Shown here: positions 43,569 through 52,429 of the stretch, in pieces
Numbering within the stretch: position 1 is the stretch's first letter
Layout of the letters: every line of letters starts with the position of its first letter
From: a virus
Virus record (IMG/VR): IMGVR_UViG_3300017923_000003
Location: 1 to 64,000 of that record
Length of the DNA: 64,000 nt
Direction: 5' to 3' (one strand)
The notes under the pieces: model-generated
What the model was told of the DNA's origin: nothing
Database searches by the model: none
Seen by the model: the letters and a program-made list of their open reading frames with translations, nothing else
Translations under genes and position numbers: made by a program

Positions 43569-45392
43569 CTACTGTTTATCTTTTCTTCTACTTTCAAATA
43601 GTATATCGAATTTAGAAGGTTTAGTTTTCTCGTAGTTTCTCAAATCAGAAAGCATAGATTTAAAGAACCCGATATTCAATTTAAGACCGAGTTCTTTAAA
43701 GTTTCTTATCGCTGTCTGCATTGTTAGTATCTCCTCTTTTGGTTCTTCTTTAGAATAATCAGGTCTCTCCTCATTTTGACCCTCTTTTCTAATGATGTTT
43801 CTAATTAAGAGATATGGCACAATTGCTTTTTCCTTTTTCATCAGCTGTTTTAATTCTTTCATTGCCTTTTGTATGTTACCATTGTTTTTATTGAATACCT
43901 TATCCAATTCATGGTATCCAGATGAAACGGGGTTATTTATAATCTCGATATGGATTTTTTCTATATCATCTACTAATCCAGACTCGTAATCTATATTCGG
44001 TTTTTCAGTATAAAATACAGAGTTAGTTTGGAATTCCATTGTGTCACCATTTTTCATTTTGATTTCCATTTTTCTTCTGAATCTGGCTTTCCTTTTACCC
44101 TTATCCTTTATCTTAATCAACCTTATCTCATCGATGTTCTTTTTAAACCCTTCTTTAAAAACCAATTTATTTATATACTTTAAATCGAAATAATCGTGCC
44201 AGTTTTTCTTTCCATTTATTCTGGTTAAAGGTTTCCCATCTTTGTCAAAGAGTTTCGCTACAATATTGTGCTTAGCAGATAGGTGACCCTGAACCTTTGG
44301 TGCAACTTTCTTTTTAGATATAGCAACACCGAAGTTTCTTTCTCCACCATGATAACCTTGAAGATTATCGTAATATAATTTTTCACCGATACAGTAATGA
44401 CAAACACCATCATCACTATTACATGTGTAAGGTTGTCTTAGTAATATTTTTTTACCAATCAAATGTGTGTCCTTTTCTGTTATCAGTTGTGGTTTACCAT
44501 CGACTTGATGGTATAAATCTATAAATCTTTGGAAGTCCTTTTCATCTTCTATCTTCTCTTCTGCAAAATGAATGGTGTCACAACAGTAATCAGGGTCTGG
44601 ATTTAAATAATTTGGTTGTGCCAACATTGTAGAACGCTTATTGAATGTACCAGTTTTTCTTATATCCAGTTTCTGGATTATTAAAGCATTTCTTGCTGAA
44701 TCATTTTCAGCCCAAAAGGAATCTTTATTGGTGAGACCATTGAGCCAATTCTCGTTAATAAGGAAAGGATAGACACTATCTTTATTATTGGGTCTTATAC
44801 CAACACCTACCACTATATCATGAAACTGTGGCTTACGCATAGCAGCTTCAGCAGTAAGGAAGGTATACATAGGATCTATCTTTTCTTTTAAAATAAAATC
44901 TTCAATCTCTTTAGATAACTTCTGCTTTTTTCTCATTATCTCAAAGGCATTCATTTCTTCATTAAAATTATTCCCACTTAAAATTTCTCTCATTCTGTCA
45001 GATTTCTTCATCATTTTTATGAAGTCATATAAAGATATATCAACTGATAATCTAAAATTAAATATCAGTGTATACTCATTAACTCTTTCTTGAACTTCAT
45101 AAATTAAATCTTTGGTTTCATCGACCGTTTTCCCAAGTCTAAAACATTCGTCGATAATTCTCTGTTTGTAATTGGTTAAGTTGCTACTTGAACCAGTTTC
45201 TAAAAATAAGAATTCTTTCACTCTTAATTTTTTGGGTAACACATCAAATACAAGTGCATTCAAACCAGCTCTAGCAATAGTTAATTTTATTTCCTCATTA
45301 TTTAAACTGAACATCTTTTTTTGTTTGTAGTTTTTTATGTTTAATTTTAGATCTCTTACAATCTCTTCTCCATCTTTAACTATATCTAACAT
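43569..45392 (-). CDS. RNA polymerase beta-prime C-terminal half
   Basis: The 607-residue product starts at ATG 45392. A GTG at 45404 falls inside the ribosome site. The segment NDSARNALIIQKLDIRKTGT with NKRSTMLA matches the trigger-loop and bridge-helix region of beta-prime ([26 protein letters not shown]). It is followed by a zinc-type cysteine set (CCDT, then CNSDDGVCHYC) and a conserved VAPKVQGHLSAKHN block. It complements the N-terminal half at 16742-19166. Both an AACA-type site (45427) and an early-type site (45510) lie upstream, so it may be made throughout infection. Confidence 0.85.
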   Translation of the reverse strand: MLDIVKDGEEIVRDLKLNIKNYKQKKMFSLNNEEIKLTIARAGLNALVFDVLPKKLRVKEFLFLETGSSSNLTNYKQRIIDECFRLGKTVDETKDLIYEVQERVNEYTLIFNFRLSVDISLYDFIKMMKKSDRMREILSGNNFNEEMNAFEIMRKKQKLSKEIEDFILKEKIDPMYTFLTAEAAMRKPQFHDIVVGVGIRPNNKDSVYPFLINENWLNGLTNKDSFWAENDSARNALIIQKLDIRKTGTFNKRSTMLAQPNYLNPDPDYCCDTIHFAEEKIEDEKDFQRFIDLYHQVDGKPQLITEKDTHLIGKKILLRQPYTCNSDDGVCHYCIGEKLYYDNLQGYHGGERNFGVAISKKKVAPKVQGHLSAKHNIVAKLFDKDGKPLTRINGKKNWHDYFDLKYINKLVFKEGFKKNIDEIRLIKIKDKGKRKARFRRKMEIKMKNGDTMEFQTNSVFYTEKPNIDYESGLVDDIEKIHIEIINNPVSSGYHELDKVFNKNNGNIQKAMKELKQLMKKEKAIVPYLLIRNIIRKEGQNEERPDYSKEEPKEEILTMQTAIRNFKELGLKLNIGFFKSMLSDLRNYEKTKPSKFDILFESRRKDKQ

Positions 45393-45426
45393 CTTATCCC
45401 TCACCTCATGTTTTTATATTTTCAGA

Positions 45427-45439
45427 CTATTAAATTGTT
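45427..45439 (-). promoter_or_regulatory. AACA-type (late-like) promoter of beta-prime C-terminal gene
   Basis: Minus-strand AACAATTTAATAG, 35 nt before the ATG at 45392. Confidence 0.6.
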
Positions 45440-45509
45440 AACAACAATTATTTTTTATTCATATTAATATCATCTCCTTATTAAAAAATATTTTTTTCTA
45501 TTCGAATAT

Positions 45510-45521
45510 ATAATATATAAT
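45510..45521 (-). promoter_or_regulatory. early-type promoter upstream of beta-prime C-terminal gene
   Basis: Exact minus-strand ATTATATATTAT, 118 nt before the ATG at 45392 and 83 bases upstream of the AACA-type site, giving a tandem early/late arrangement. Confidence 0.55.
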
Positions 45522-45532
45522 CATAAAAAAAA

Positions 45533-45556
45533 AGCAGGTGGTTTTAAACACCTGCT
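45533..45556. terminator. intrinsic terminator
   Basis: AGCAGGTG / CACCTGCT with loop GTTTTAAA, after the gene at 45565. Confidence 0.8.
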
Positions 45557-45564
45557 ATATTTTT

Positions 45565-46452
45565 TTATATTTCTTCATCATATGGTAGTATTGAGAATAG
45601 AACTTGGGACTTAGGTTGTAAGTCCATATCGTAATTTGAATCTTGTGCTTGGATATAAATACTATAGTCTTCCATCTCAAATAACTCGTGGTTGATGTTG
45701 TTTATTAACACATCATAGACATATTCTTTTAACTGTGCTATTTCTTTAGGATCCATCACATCTTCTATTTCTTCGTAGTTATCTATTCTCATACCGAGGG
45801 TCATATCGTAATTGAATTTTTCTAATACGATTTCTCTAACAACGAGATCTTCTCTTAAACCTTTATAAATGTTTTCTACTGCGTTGTGAAAATCAATGAA
45901 TGCTATGTCTAAAACATCCATTTTTTCTAGGTCGATATTTTCTTCTTTTTGATTATTGCTTTTGGCAGAAGAAATTATATTACTTATATCCAGTGTATCA
46001 CTCTCGTCATCAGCAGAAACATTATTTTTGTTTACGTCACCTTCTACCATATTCTTTTTTCTATCATAAGCGTCAACTAATTCTTTATTATTCATTGACT
46101 CTATCTCTTCTTTTGAGTATTGACCTTCGAAGAATTCTAGAAGGTTAGTGTTTCTTATTTCTCTAGGTACCATAACACCTGTACCATCTACAACACTTCT
46201 TCCGTCATTAGAATTTCTTTTGGTGCTGGTATTTGTGGTCTGTTTAACTTTTTCTACCCCACCACTTTTATTGAATTTCGCATTTAATAATTCCTGAACT
46301 TCTTTAGGTGTGAAGGGTCTATTACCCAAGTCAACTTTGAAGTTTTCTGAATTTAAAGACCAAAGTTTATTTATTTCCTCAGGTTTGATTTCTGCTTCTT
46401 CAATACTAATTACTTCACCATTAATTTCTAATTTCAAATTGTTTAATTTCAT
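45565..46452 (-). CDS. unknown protein with disordered linker
   Basis: The 295-residue product starts at ATG 46452 behind AAAAAGGAG. A small N-terminal domain of about 60 residues is followed by a Ser/Thr/Asn-rich linker and an acidic helical C-terminal domain (from about residue 180). It is the last gene of a unit that starts at the early-type promoter 47854. No family is recognised. Confidence 0.55.
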   Translation of the reverse strand: MKLNNLKLEINGEVISIEEAEIKPEEINKLWSLNSENFKVDLGNRPFTPKEVQELLNAKFNKSGGVEKVKQTTNTSTKRNSNDGRSVVDGTGVMVPREIRNTNLLEFFEGQYSKEEIESMNNKELVDAYDRKKNMVEGDVNKNNVSADDESDTLDISNIISSAKSNNQKEENIDLEKMDVLDIAFIDFHNAVENIYKGLREDLVVREIVLEKFNYDMTLGMRIDNYEEIEDVMDPKEIAQLKEYVYDVLINNINHELFEMEDYSIYIQAQDSNYDMDLQPKSQVLFSILPYDEEI

Positions 46453-46472
46453 TTGACCATCTCCTTTTTATG

Positions 46473-46571
46473 TTATCTCCATTTACTAGAATCTCCAAAA
46501 TAACCTTTCTTTATTAAATAGACACAATAAACAAAAGCCATTAAACCAAGAATAATATTTGATTTATCCAT
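46473..46571 (-). CDS. 32-residue single-TM small protein
   Basis: This frame starts at ATG 46571, overlapping the stop of the preceding gene, and encodes MDKSNIILGLMAFVYCVYLI followed by a basic end. It fills an otherwise empty gap of about 110 bases between two genes of the same unit. The helix is strongly hydrophobic. Its AGGAG is rather far upstream, so translation would depend on coupling. Confidence 0.5.
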   Translation of the reverse strand: MDKSNIILGLMAFVYCVYLIKKGYFGDSSKWR

Positions 46572-47460
46572 CATACATCACACTCCTATTGTGATTTAAT
46601 ACGAGATCACTTTTAATTTCCATGACACCCAACTCCCCCATAAGTTCTTTTTTAAGAGGTGTCTCGTAATCAATAGTTTGAGAACTGAATATCAGTAATC
46701 TCAAAAACTCACTGTAAATGTCTATCACCTCTTTCATATTTTCAGGATCCAAATAGATTAAATTCTTTGCCTCTATAAATGTATCCAAATATTCAGGATG
46801 AATTAACTCATTGATAACATGTGATAAGTTTTCTTTGTTATCGGAGTACCTCCCAGCATATTCATCAATAATGAATTTAAATTCCAAGTTATTAACTTCA
46901 TAATCATCGGGATGATTATAACTTGTCCCGGGATAATTACCAGCTCCCTCTATATAAAAGAACCACTCATTAATTAGTTCTTTTATTCTGGGTAAATATT
47001 TTTTAAAATCTCCCATTTTATAATCGCCCAAATACTCTCCAAATTCTGGGTGGTATAAATAGGCCCATGGAACTCTACCTCTTTTTTTCATTTCAAAGAT
47101 GAACGATTCCAAACCTTTGAAAAATAGATCCCTGTAGACAGCGTGAACCTTACCCAAAAGATCCGATAATAAAAGATTTTTGATTCTCGCTTTTACATCG
47201 GGGTTTTCTAAAGAGGATAGATTTGGCATCAGAGTATTTCTTGGTACATTACCATAATGCTTTATGAATTTATCGTAGTCCGATAAATAACTTACTACAT
47301 TTTCTAAATCTAATTCCTCATGAGTGATAACCGTCTCATTTAATTTATTGTCTAAATACTCAAATGTTATTTCATCATAATTTGTATTGATATAATCAAC
47401 TAAATAATTAACACCCCCTTTCCCTAAATTAACATAAAAGTTTTTCTTTTTAGGCTCCAT
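46564..47460 (-). CDS. unknown protein, paralogue of the gene at 23929
   Basis: The 298-residue product starts at ATG 47460, nine bases after AAGGAG. It aligns with the gene at 23929 throughout (see there): NFYVNLGKGGVNYLVDYIN at the start, WAYLYHPEFGEYLGDYKMGD in the middle and LDPENMKEVIDIYSEF near the end. Its LVDYIN block also recalls the FLVYYIN block of the larger family at 13162-20271. It lies in an early-type unit. Confidence 0.6.
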   Translation of the reverse strand: MEPKKKNFYVNLGKGGVNYLVDYINTNYDEITFEYLDNKLNETVITHEELDLENVVSYLSDYDKFIKHYGNVPRNTLMPNLSSLENPDVKARIKNLLLSDLLGKVHAVYRDLFFKGLESFIFEMKKRGRVPWAYLYHPEFGEYLGDYKMGDFKKYLPRIKELINEWFFYIEGAGNYPGTSYNHPDDYEVNNLEFKFIIDEYAGRYSDNKENLSHVINELIHPEYLDTFIEAKNLIYLDPENMKEVIDIYSEFLRLLIFSSQTIDYETPLKKELMGELGVMEIKSDLVLNHNRSVMYDG

Positions 47461-47473
47461 AAATATCAACTCC

Positions 47474-47827
47474 TTAAAACTTAAACTTATTTAATTTCTT
47501 TATAAGATATTCTGTTGAAAATCGTACTATCTCCTTTATACTATTTGTGGTTAATATACTTTCTTTATCGTATTCCTCCTTTTTGAATACATCAAATATA
47601 TTTGACCTTTCATCATTTGTGATCATTATGGTATCTAATACTTTCTCTCCCTTTTTAATCTGTATTGAAAAACCATAAAATTTTTTTGATTCACTTTCTA
47701 TATTCACCTCCAGTTTCAATTTATCATCGATTGCTAGTTCTGGGTGTCTAGCTTTATAACTATTAATGTTTTCTAAAACTGTCTCCAAAATCTCCTCTAC
47801 TACTGAATATTTTTTCAGTATCAACAT
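47474..47827 (-). CDS. small unknown protein
   Basis: The 117-residue product probably starts at ATG 47827, nine bases after AAGGAG. Two earlier in-frame ATG codons overlap the site. A helical N-terminus is followed by a beta-prone middle (LEVNIESESKKFYGFSIQIK). It is the first gene behind the early-type promoter at 47854. No family is recognised. Confidence 0.55.
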   Translation of the reverse strand: MLILKKYSVVEEILETVLENINSYKARHPELAIDDKLKLEVNIESESKKFYGFSIQIKKGEKVLDTIMITNDERSNIFDVFKKEEYDKESILTTNSIKEIVRFSTEYLIKKLNKFKF

Positions 47828-47853
47828 TTTTTCCATCTCCTTCATTCATTTTA

Positions 47854-47865
47854 ATAATATATAAT
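47854..47865 (-). promoter_or_regulatory. early-type promoter
   Basis: Exact minus-strand ATTATATATTAT, 27 nt before the ATG at 47827. Confidence 0.6.
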
Positions 47866-47881
47866 CGTAAACACATAGCCT

Positions 47882-47900
47882 CCACATCTTTATGATGTGG
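47882..47900. repeat. perfect inverted repeat beside early-type promoter
   Basis: CCACATC / GATGTGG with loop TTTAT has no adjacent T-run. It lies 17 bases upstream of an early-type promoter, so it is not an ordinary terminator and may be an operator-like site or chance. Confidence 0.3.
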
Positions 47901-47932
47901 TCTAAATGATTGTTAATGGCAAATAAAAAAAA

Positions 47933-47952
47933 ATGTGGGTTTTACCCCACAT
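47933..47952. terminator. intrinsic terminator
   Basis: ATGTGGG / CCCACAT with loop TTTTAC and a run of eight T in the minus direction, after the gene at 47958. Confidence 0.85.
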
Positions 47953-47957
47953 GATTT

Positions 47958-48389
47958 TTATACATCTAGCTTATCTAATTTCTCAATTTTTTCTGCTTTC
48001 TCTATAACTTCATTCAAAGTAACAGCTGCATCTTCAGCATAGTCTTCATACAGATTATCAAGCATAGATTTAAATTCACTATACTGTTCTTCAATAACCT
48101 TCACATTTTCATCTCCACGTTTTTGTGCAATTAAAAATGCAGTAAGTTTTAAAAGTTCGATATCATATGTTTTATGTTCTTCATCCTCTTTTGAAACTAA
48201 CCCCTCTATTGTTGGGATTTCAAATTCGGTGTTCTTTTTTACTTTCTTTGAAAGCTGAGCTGTCATTGGTGCACCTTTTTTAATAAGCAATAGAGAAAGA
48301 AGGATATCATCCACACTTTTAAGACTTGTAAAGCCTTTCTCTTTTGCGTCCAGTTGTTTTTCTATTTCATTTGTAGATAGCAATTCCAT
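47958..48389 (-). CDS. small unknown protein
   Basis: The 143-residue product starts at ATG 48389 behind AGGAGG. The longer frame from 48431 has no ribosome site. It is helical, with LLSTNEIEKQLDAKEKGF at the start and an acidic coiled end. It is a single-gene unit divergent from the DNA polymerase gene. No family is recognised. Confidence 0.55.
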   Translation of the reverse strand: MELLSTNEIEKQLDAKEKGFTSLKSVDDILLSLLLIKKGAPMTAQLSKKVKKNTEFEIPTIEGLVSKEDEEHKTYDIELLKLTAFLIAQKRGDENVKVIEEQYSEFKSMLDNLYEDYAEDAAVTLNEVIEKAEKIEKLDKLDV

Positions 48390-48442
48390 TATATAATGAC
48401 CTCCTAGATAATTTTTTATCATCGTAAACAATTTAATGTGAG

Positions 48443-48455
48443 CTAAAATATTGTT
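48443..48455 (-). promoter_or_regulatory. AACA-type (late-like) promoter
   Basis: Minus-strand AACAATATTTTAG, 54 nt before the ATG at 48389. A weaker plus-strand site (AACAATTTAATGT, 48427-48439) faces the DNA polymerase gene. Confidence 0.55.
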
Positions 48456-48473
48456 CTAAGGAGATGATTGTCA

Positions 48474-48912
48474 ATGAGTAGATGGTCAAGAGGGTATTTG
48501 GAATTTGCAAAAAATTTCGAGAATGAAGATGTTTTTAGAGACGCTTGGATAGAGGATGTTTCTAGAAAATTAGAATTAGAAGATGACACAAAATTATACG
48601 GATTATTTAAAGATAAGTTTGTAAATAGAAGCGTAGAATTAATCAATACAGTTCGAGGTAAAAACTATAAATTGGATGCGTTGGATTTTATTGAAGATGT
48701 TTATTCAACCCCTTATCTTATGGTTGAAAATGGCACATTCTTTTTAAACCAAGATATCAAAACACCACCAGTTGTTAGTGGTGAGATGAGATTGTTTGAT
48801 GATAGAGCTGAGATAAAGAAGTTGGGTAATTACTACTTAACAGAAGGTGATGACCCCATACTTGGTAAGTTGTATGATTTAAGACAAAAGGATAAAAAGT
48901 GTGTCCTACCAT
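48474..48912 (+). CDS. DNA polymerase family B (polymerase fragment), exon 1
   Basis: Exon 1 encodes 146 residues plus one base of the next codon, from ATG 48474 (AAGGAG ten bases upstream; a TTG at 48468 is too close). It ends LYDLRQKDKKCVLP, the stretch just before motif B in family B polymerases. Neither a 3'-5' exonuclease domain nor a motif A (D-x-x-S-L-Y-P) is visible, so the N-terminal part of the polymerase is probably encoded by another gene outside the window. Confidence 0.75.
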
Positions 48913-49236
48913 ACTGGAAACAGTGTGGTTAAAATTGCCTTAAATGCTGGGAGTTCTTAACGCCCCTGTACCAAAATATGCGGTGAAAACCCATACAAAG
49001 GTGACGAAAGTCAGAAACAAGTTAGGGGATTCTCTATGGTGAAATAAAAACACCACCCAATTAAGGATGGTGCCCTAAGGAGAGTTATAATGGATAATCA
49101 GCAGCCGAACATCTAAAATGACTTTTATATAGGTCATCATGGTGTGGGTTCAGAGACTAGGGTATCTTTTTAGATATAGTACAGCCCTCGAAAGGTTCAC
49201 TAAAAACCCATGTGATTAAATGGAAACAGGCAAATC

Positions 49237-50172
49237 CTAATCATTTTTAAACATTCTTTGGAAATTTTTATTATTCAATGTATACCCTATGGTGGAAATA
49301 TTTTTGTGATCGATTCTTTTTGAGATTTCAGAATATGAATAGCCTTTTTCTTTTAATTTGAATATTTTTTCAACTTCTAATAAATTGAAAGAAGTTCTGT
49401 TAATAAAGTCGGGAGAATGGTTGGCATGTTTTTCTATTATATACCTAACCGTATTATAATTGATACCTAATCTTTCTGAGATATGTTTTCTTCCCTCCCC
49501 ACCATAGTATAAGGTCAAAATAGGTTCTATTGTTTCGGGCCCAAATGTCTCAATTAACCCAGTATTGATAGCGTGCATTGAGTTTTCTCTTGTGGTCACC
49601 TGCTCTAAGTTACTGAGGGTATTGTTTGACTTAATGCCGTCTTTATGGTTTATAACTAGATCAGGATCCATGGGTTCAACGTATGTGCTATATAAAATAC
49701 GATGCATCATTCTTGTCTTTAAATTTAATGTCACAAAGACATATCCCTGAGGGGTTTGATGCTCAGATAATATTTTATATGTTTCGGTGTTGAATACACG
49801 ACCATCTATATCCACGATATATTTGGTGTATTTTTTATCATCGTATTTTAAAAATTTGGGTTTTTTGAAACCATGTCTATTTTCAACGTAATCGAAAACA
49901 TTGGATATCTTCACGTTGTTCAGTTTGGTTTTTTTATTAGGGTAATAAGATATTATTGTGTCTTCACTCTTTTCATATTCCAAAAAAGTATACGCAATTA
50001 GCTCATGTATATGAAAAGATTTTGAAGACCCCTCATGATACATTTTGACAAACTCACCTTTACCATTTTTATATATAGTTAAAGGTCTATCGTATTGTCC
50101 ATAAATGAAACCATCCTTATCAATGTGATAATCAAATAAAGTTTCCTCAGTATTAATTTTTACATTTTTCAA
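49237..50172 (-). CDS. HNH homing endonuclease, antisense within DNA polymerase intron
   Basis: The 311-residue product starts at TTG 50172 behind a GGGGG site. Two repeats of a DNA-binding module precede the nuclease (IDKDGFIYGQY and VDIDGRVFNTE). The HNH core is MMHRILYSTYV, LVINHKDGIKSNNTLSNLEQ and VTTRENSMHA at about residues 155-205. Two helix-turn-helix-like segments follow (GGEGRKHISERLGINYNTVR and YSYSEISKRI). It is opposite to the intron and host gene, as at 8048, and a late-type promoter lies just upstream. Confidence 0.82.
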   Translation of the reverse strand: MKNVKINTEETLFDYHIDKDGFIYGQYDRPLTIYKNGKGEFVKMYHEGSSKSFHIHELIAYTFLEYEKSEDTIISYYPNKKTKLNNVKISNVFDYVENRHGFKKPKFLKYDDKKYTKYIVDIDGRVFNTETYKILSEHQTPQGYVFVTLNLKTRMMHRILYSTYVEPMDPDLVINHKDGIKSNNTLSNLEQVTTRENSMHAINTGLIETFGPETIEPILTLYYGGEGRKHISERLGINYNTVRYIIEKHANHSPDFINRTSFNLLEVEKIFKLKEKGYSYSEISKRIDHKNISTIGYTLNNKNFQRMFKND

Positions 50173-50217
50173 ATGAATCGCCCCCTGTTTAAGAATGTAC
50201 GGATATGATATAGTCCA

Positions 50218-50231
50218 CTAAGCTATTTGTT
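50218..50231 (-). promoter_or_regulatory. AACA-type promoter for the antisense endonuclease
   Basis: Minus-strand AACAAATAGCTTAG, 46 nt before the TTG at 50172, inside the 3' end of the intron. Confidence 0.45.
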
Positions 50232-50245
50232 ATGAATAGCAACAG

Positions 50246-52416
50246 TGACAAAAATTATCATGAATACATTATATGGTGTTTTAATAAATATGTATTGTAA
50301 ACTCTTCTCCCCAGATTTGGGAGCTGCAATAACATCTAAGGGTAGAAGTATCATTTCTATTTCTGCATTGACTGTAGAGGCTGCTTTGGGTGGTTATTTC
50401 CCAAAGAAATACGATGCATTGATGTATACTTTGGATGAGATAATAAAAGAGGAAGATGAATACTATGGTGTTTTATTTGCTAATTCAGTAAGAAGAGCAA
50501 AAGAAAATGATATCACATGGGTTAATGAAAAAGAGCGCGATTCAAAATTAAAGGATATGTATATAAAAAAGGTTATAGACCATATCGGTATTGATGAAAA
50601 ATATTACGCATATGATGGTGTGGTAAGAAAGATTAATAAAATATCTTTAGAATCTTTAATAAAAATATATTACAAAAACAACATAGACGCATTTTTAAGT
50701 ATTGATGAAGTAAAAGATTTATTTAAAGAGTCTTTAGATACGATTGATGATAATAGAAAAGATAATGAAGATAGTGTTTTCGTTGATCCTTACGAACCAC
50801 CTGAAGCTGTAAAAGAAAAAATTGATAAATTACAGGATATGACAGAACAGATTCTTTGTGGTTATTACTGGTATGGCGGGGATCTTATAGAAGAAGCAAA
50901 TAAAATAACAACCAACACACAGGGTACAATTAAAAACATTATGAGAAGTTTAATATTATTAATCGATACTGACAGTAATATGGTTGCCATAGATGAGTTA
51001 AATAAAGACATAAATGATTTGTATAATAAAGGATATAAAAATTTATCAGAAGATGAGATATGGTTTACCCTATCTAATTTATCGACTATGGTTGCTGTAA
51101 GTTGTGTTGATTATTCGTTGGAAAGATATAAAGACCACACCAATGTATTGGAAAGATACAAATCTAGAATCAATATGAAAAACGAATATCTGTATAAACG
51201 TTTTGTACTGACATCTAGAAAGAAAAACTATATAGGTTTGAATAAACTTAAAGAAGGTAATGTTTTTGAAGTTGCTGATTTGGATGTCAAAGGTCTTTCT
51301 TTTACCAAATCTAATTTCAATCAAAAACTTTGTAGCAATGTAGAAGATATTGTAGAAAATGATATCATGAGAGAAGAAGATATCAAATTAGATAAGATAT
51401 TAAATAAACTAAGAGATATCGATAATGAAGTATTGGAGATGATGAAAGGTGAAACCGCACAGGAGTTCTTTGATGTGCATAAGCTAAATGGTGTATTCGA
51501 AGATTTCCCTATCTCCGACCACAGAGTTACTGCTATAAAACTCTGGAACGATTTGGGTTTAGATGATGAGATTGAAGCACCAGCAACATTTTACACAGCG
51601 TATTTGGATATGACCGATATAGAGGGTATGAAAAGAGATTATCCTGAAATGTTTAAGAAACTCTCGTATCATATAATAGATAGAATGATAGAATCAAACG
51701 AGGATAAATTAAATGGGTATAGAGTAGATATTTCAGATAGAATAAATTTCAATTACGAAGAACTTGATTTTATAGAGTTAAAAGAAAAAGGTAAATCAGG
51801 TTTAATGTTTCGTGGAGAAGTTTCAGTAAAAAATAACTCAGTCTTTTTAAAGGTATCTGATGATATCGATTTAGACCAAGATCTACTGGATGTTATAATT
51901 CAAAAATTCAACGCCAAATTTAGAAGTCAATATGACCTTTATAAAACAAAGAAAGTAGTAGAGATGATGGATAATAACATTATGGTTATAAATGACGGTG
52001 AATATTTATATTTAAAAATTAATGATGTTTATGACCAGGGTATCGAAAAAATGGCTATGGATGTTTTAGATATTTATACTGATACTTTCCGTTTAGTCTC
52101 CAATGAATTTATGAAAAGAAAAGGTTTAAAGATAAAAGAGAAACTAATAGAAAGAGGTGCAAAAGAATCTGAATTAAAAAGGTTTAGGCTTGATAGTTTA
52201 TCCTCAATCCAAAAAAGATATCGTGATATTAAAAAGATAGCACTCCCATATGATATAACTTATATACCGGATTTCATTTTGGATTTTTTAAATACAACAC
52301 CAGTTATCACACAAACATCAAATCTAATTGCACCTGTGATTGACCCGCTGGGATTGATAACTATTAGAGATAGTAAAAAAAGAAGACATGTTACAAACGT
52401 AATAGATTACTATTAA
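50246..52416 (+). CDS. DNA polymerase family B (polymerase fragment), exon 2
   Basis: Exon 2 completes an 869-residue spliced protein. It begins in the split Leu codon and runs TKIIMNTLYGVLINMYCKLF, motif B of family B polymerases (KxxxNSxYG), then GAAITSKGRSII. Motif C is LLIDTDSNMVAI, with the two metal-binding Asp at about residues 387 and 389 of the spliced product (usual form YGDTDS). The last 400 residues resemble a large thumb or unknown extension. The gene is followed 13 bases later by thymidylate kinase. Confidence 0.82.
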
Positions 52417-52429
52417 AGGAGTGGTAAAA

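Larger units (their letters stand above)
48913..50245 (+). mobile_element. group I intron in DNA polymerase B
   Basis: The boundaries of this 1333-nt intron are well supported. P1 is a 7-bp helix in which exon CCAT plus intron ACT pairs with AGTGTGG (48924-48930), leaving the U-G pair at the exon end. The intron ends in G at 50245. P (ATGCTGGGAG near 48943), Q (GATAATCAGCAGCCGAAC, 49093-49110), R (GTTCAGAGACTAG, 49148-49160) and S (GATATAGTCC, about 50207-50216) are all present. Splicing restores LPLTKIIMNTLYG in frame. An antisense HNH endonuclease lies between R and S. Confidence 0.9.
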
